Positions 61,051 to 64,000 of a stretch of 64,000 bases of DNA are shown in pieces. The translations under genes were made by a program, and so were the position numbers. The notes below the pieces were generated by a model that did no database searches, was not told where the DNA came from, and was given only the letters and a program-made list of their open reading frames with translations. The stretch is from CAIYQJ01 sp963717255. Its GTDB lineage: Bacteria > Chloroflexota > Limnocylindria > Limnocylindrales > CSP1-4. The DNA lies in the NCBI GenBank assembly GCA_963717255.1, contig CAVQVT010000002.1, positions 105,521 to 169,520 on the forward strand, in the 5' to 3' direction. The stretch's first letter is position 1. The number at the start of each line of letters is the position of its first letter.

Positions 61051-62002
61051 CGTCGGTGGCCTCCATCCGTGACCGGGCCGGGAGGAACGACGCGCGGCCC
61101 GTCGCCGTGCCGCCGGCGGCGATGAAGCCGCCGCCGCCCGTCCGTCTCGCGCCCCGGGTCCCGCCCAGGTCGGTGATCGCGCTGCGGAACGGCTCCGCGT
61201 AGGCGGTGAACCCGGCGAACAGCTGGCCGACCTCCTCGGCCGAGCGCTCGCCGGACGACTGATACCAGCGGGCGAGCCCCGCGGCGTTCGCCTGCTCGCG
61301 CGGGCCGAAGCAGCCGTAGCATCCGCGCCCCATCCGCGGGCAGATCGCACCGCAGCCGGTCTGCGTGACCTGCCCCAGGCAGGGGATCCCCTGCGCGCTC
61401 ATGACGCACACGACGCCGCGGCGCTTGCACTCCATGCAGACCGCCTCGTCGCGCAGCTGCGGCCTGCGCCCGGTGACCAGCGCCGTCAGCAGCTCGATGA
61501 GCTGCTCCGGGCTGATCGGGCAGCCGCGCAGCTCGAAGTCCACCGGGACGTGCTCGGAGATCGGGGTGGAGCGAGCGAGCGACTCGACGAACTCCGGCGT
61601 CGGGTAGACGGCGGCGCGGTACGCGTCGTGGTCCGCCCAGTTGCGGAGCGCCTGGATGCCGCCGGATGTCGCGCAGGCCCCGATCGTGACGAGGACGCGG
61701 GCCTGCTTGCGCAGCTCCCCGATGCGGCGGAGGTGGTCGGGGGTGCTGACGGAGCCTTCGACGAAGAGCACGTCGTACGGCCCGTTGGACCTTGCGGAGC
61801 TCGCCTCCGGGAAGTCCACGATCTCGAAGTGGTCCGAGAGCTCGAGGAGGTGGTCCTCGAGATCGAGGATCGTGAGCTGGCAGCCGTCGCAGCTGGCGAG
61901 CTTCACGACGCCCACGCGGGGGCGCGGCGTCCCGCCGCGGGCCGCGGGCCCGTGCTCGCCGGTGCGTCGTCCGCGGTCGGCCGGTTGCGCCATGGCAGCC
62001 AT
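61037..62002 (-). CDS. hydD: [NiFe] hydrogenase small subunit, group 3b-like
   Basis: 321 residues. The proximal cluster motif is L-A-S-C-D-G-C-Q-L (Cys38, Cys41), continuing with VTIGACATSGGIQALRNWAD and F-E-L-R-G-C-P-I-S-P. Further Cys-rich parts (CMECKRRGVVC, CLGQVTQTGCGAICPR and CYGCFGPREQANA) bind the other clusters. There is no twin-arginine signal, so it stays in the cytoplasm. It hands electrons from the nickel site to the iron-sulfur/flavin subunit. Its ATG overlaps the upstream stop (TGATG). A long Gly/Ala/Arg-rich C-terminal end of about 40 residues is atypical. Confidence 0.88.
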   Translation of the reverse strand: MAAMAQPADRGRRTGEHGPAARGGTPRPRVGVVKLASCDGCQLTILDLEDHLLELSDHFEIVDFPEASSARSNGPYDVLFVEGSVSTPDHLRRIGELRKQARVLVTIGACATSGGIQALRNWADHDAYRAAVYPTPEFVESLARSTPISEHVPVDFELRGCPISPEQLIELLTALVTGRRPQLRDEAVCMECKRRGVVCVMSAQGIPCLGQVTQTGCGAICPRMGRGCYGCFGPREQANAAGLARWYQSSGERSAEEVGQLFAGFTAYAEPFRSAITDLGGTRGARRTGGGGFIAAGGTATGRASFLPARSRMEATDDDGR

Positions 62003-64000
62003 CAGATGCCCTCCCGGCCGAACGTGTCGCCCAGCTGCGCGAGCGAGAAGACGGGGCCGTCCCGGCAGACGAAGTACTTGCCCATCTGGCAGTGGCCGCA
62101 GAGGCCGATGCCGCACTCCATGTGCCGTTCCAGCGTGACGAAGATGCGCGAGGTGGTGACCCCGCGGCCGGCGAGCGTGTTGGCGGTCGCCTGCATCATC
62201 CGCTCGGGCCCGCAGACGAACGCGATGGCGTTCGCGCCCTCCCACTGCGCCTGGTCGAACAGCTGGGTGACGACGCCGACGCGGCCGTCCCACTCGGGGC
62301 CGGCGCGATCCACGGTGAGGTGGACCTCGATGCCGCCCCGTGATGCCCACCGCTCCATCTCCTCGCGATAGAGGATGTCGGCGGGGGTGCGGGCGCCGTA
62401 GTAGAGCCGGACGTCGCCGAACCGGCGCCGGTCGGCGGCGAGGGCGTGGATGACCGGGCGGAGCGGCGCGAGGCCGATCCCGCCGGTGACGATGACCAGG
62501 TCCCGGCCCACGGCCCGGTCGATCGGCCAGTTGTTGCCGAGCGGACCGCGCAGGCCCAGCTGGTCGCCCACCTTGAGGGCGCACATCGCCTTGGTGGCGG
62601 GTCCGGCGCCGCGGATCGTCAGCTCGATCCCGTCCACGGTGAACCGGCTGATCGAGATCGGGAGCGGCGGGAAGCCGGGGATCGAGACCATGGCGAACTG
62701 GCCCAGGCTGCCCTTGCTGAAGGCCGGGTCCGCGCCGGCGAGGGTGAGCGTGACCGTGTCGGCGGTCTCCTGGCGCGTGGCGACGACCTGGGCGACGACG
62801 AAGTCGTCGAAGCTGGCGGCGACCGGCTCCACGCGCTGGGGCTCGGGCGAGAGCGCGACCGGCGGGGCGATCGCCATCAGCTCCTCGCGGACGTCGATCC
62901 CCACGGGGCACCAGGTGATGCACCGACCGCAGCCCACGCAGCCGGAGGTGCCGAACTGGTCCCACCACGTCCCGAACTTGTGGGTGAGCCACTGCCGGTA
63001 GCGGTCACGCGGGCGGCTCCGGAACGAGCCGCCGGCGACCCTGGCGAACCCTGGGCTGAAGCAGCTGTCCCACGACCGCTCGTTGGTCGCCGCGACCCCC
63101 TCCATGTCCGTCTTCTGGACGACGCTCGTGCAGAAGCACGTCGGGCAGGCGAGCGTGCAGTTGCCGCACGTGATGCAGCGCTCGGCGATCTGGGCCCAGC
63201 GCGGGTTGTCCAGCTGGGCGAGCAGGCGGTCGTGGAGGCCGGCGGTGGGGAGCGGGTCGCCGATCCGGGCGCGGGTCGCGGCGACGTCCGCGGCCGCCGT
63301 GTAGACCTCGACCGGCGTCGCCGGCCGGATCACCTTGCCGAACGGGCCGTCGACGAGCTCCTGCCCGGCGGGCGAGCCGATGTCGAGGATGAACCCGTCG
63401 TCGAGCTCCGTGAGCGCGAGGTCGAACCCATGCTCGACCTCCGGGCCGGTCCCCATCGACGTGCAGAAGCACGTCGTCTCGGCCGTGGTGCACTGGACCG
63501 CGACGATGAACGCGGAGGCGCGCCGCGCGGCGTAGTCGGCGTCGCGGAAGGGGCCGGCGTCGAGGACCCGGTCCTGGACCGCGAATGCGGCGATCTCGCA
63601 GGCGCGCACGCCGATGAACGCGAGGCGCTCCGGGCTGCGGGCGGATCGGCGCGAACTCGACGCGGTGCCCGGCCCTGCGGCCGGTGTTCAGCTCGATCGT
63701 GGGCGGGAAGACCCAGCGCTTCCAGCTGGTGGGACCCACCACGTAGCCGAAGACGCGCGCGTCGTCGCGCTTCGTGAGGCGATAGCGGCCCGCCGTCTGG
63801 ACGTCGCCGACGCCGTGAGGCATCTCCGAGGACGCGCGGATCTCGTCGTAGACGATCGCGCCGTCCGCCACCGTGGGGCCGATGACCGTCCGCCCGTCGG
63901 CGCGCAGCGCGGCGACGAGCTCGTCGAGCCCGGAGCGCTCGAGGTACCAGCGTCCGGCGGTCGTGGTCCGCTCGGGGCGCGAGATCTCCGTCGTCATCAT
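62002..64000 (-). CDS. Hydrogenase iron-sulfur (beta) and FAD/NAD(P) (gamma) subunits fused, frame break near 63629
   Basis: About 666 residues; the ATG pair at 64000-63995 is at the window edge, so an earlier start is possible. The beta part (to about 375) has CGNCTLACPTCFC and CVGCGRCITWCP, the two [4Fe-4S] motifs of sulfhydrogenase beta subunits. The gamma part has an FAD-binding barrel (LGQFAMVSIPGFPPLPISIS), the NAD(P) motif IVTGGIGLAPLRPVIHALAA and a C-terminal [2Fe-2S] set, E-C-G-I-G-L-C-G-H-C with V-C-R-D-G-P. In the well-studied archaeal enzymes (HydB, HydG) these are separate genes. The +1 break at 63629 is repaired by TCTC (P-G-E-R-L-A-F-I-G-V-R). Confidence 0.82.

Overview
The window is very GC-rich, has short intergenic gaps, and mixes Gram-positive-like regulation with genes common in Chloroflexota and Actinobacteriota. 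These include a B12-dependent class II ribonucleotide reductase, a CcsB-type cytochrome c assembly protein, DUF1269/SHOCT/DUF6325 proteins, a group 3b-like [NiFe] hydrogenase, several one- or two-gene lipoprotein and exported-protein units, and many probably leaderless genes. My best guess is a Chloroflexota bacterium of the Limnocylindria type. That is inference from gene content, since there is no rRNA here.

Layout. 1-5.6 kb: a DUF3037/HipA-like kinase pair, a helix-turn-helix protein, a lipoprotein, small membrane proteins, a decayed methyltransferase and MsrA. 5.7-10.5 kb: an MFS transporter, the DUF1269-SHOCT-DUF6325 cluster, a META-domain lipoprotein and a four-helix membrane protein. 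10.6-17.5 kb: a tandem-fused AI-2E family transporter convergent with nrdJ. NrdJ carries a 370-residue intein and sits behind two stacked candidate promoters, one LexA-like and one NrdR-like. 17.6-24.8 kb: CcsB, a zinc-ribbon membrane protein, a secreted alpha/beta hydrolase, a NYN nuclease, a HAD phosphatase, adenosine deaminase and an NAD-dependent epimerase-like protein. 24.8-33.3 kb: an exported hypothetical, leucyl aminopeptidase, a prepilin-peptidase domain, an M23 peptidase, GlgC, a YbjN-like protein, nicotinate phosphoribosyltransferase and a TPR protein. 33.3-39.9 kb: a NUDIX hydrolase, an MsmK/UgpC-type ATPase, a secreted repeat protein and an AI-2E/SPFH/RpiB operon. 40-48.5 kb: a VanY peptidase, a TMEM175-like channel, PPK2, a P-type ATPase, a carboxymuconolactone decarboxylase-like protein and a MalT-type LuxR regulator. 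48.5-59.7 kb: an ABC-2 exporter, tRNA-His, a CAP-domain secreted protein, a MacB/LolD-like ABC system, BioY, an alcohol dehydrogenase and an EamA transporter. 59.7-64 kb: a hydrogenase operon entering from the right edge.

Two window-wide patterns matter for any user. First, at least nine genes start 6-10 bases downstream of a TANNNT hexamer with no Shine-Dalgarno sequence, which is the signature of leaderless transcripts. This helps to choose starts. Second, about 17 otherwise healthy genes or gene segments are broken by frameshifts that almost all need a +1 correction. Most are repaired by restoring one unit of a two-copy dinucleotide (GAGA, TCTC, GCGC, CGCG). This looks like a systematic sequencing or assembly artefact, so broken genes here should not be read as pseudogenes by default. 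The methyltransferase at 4.05-4.7 kb has different lesions and may be truly decayed.

Functionally the window suggests a respiratory organism with c-type cytochromes, H2 metabolism linked to NAD(P), glycogen and polyphosphate storage, NAD and biotin salvage, and dNTP synthesis that may be coupled to DNA damage. I see no prophage, CRISPR array or insertion sequence. The intein is the only mobile element.
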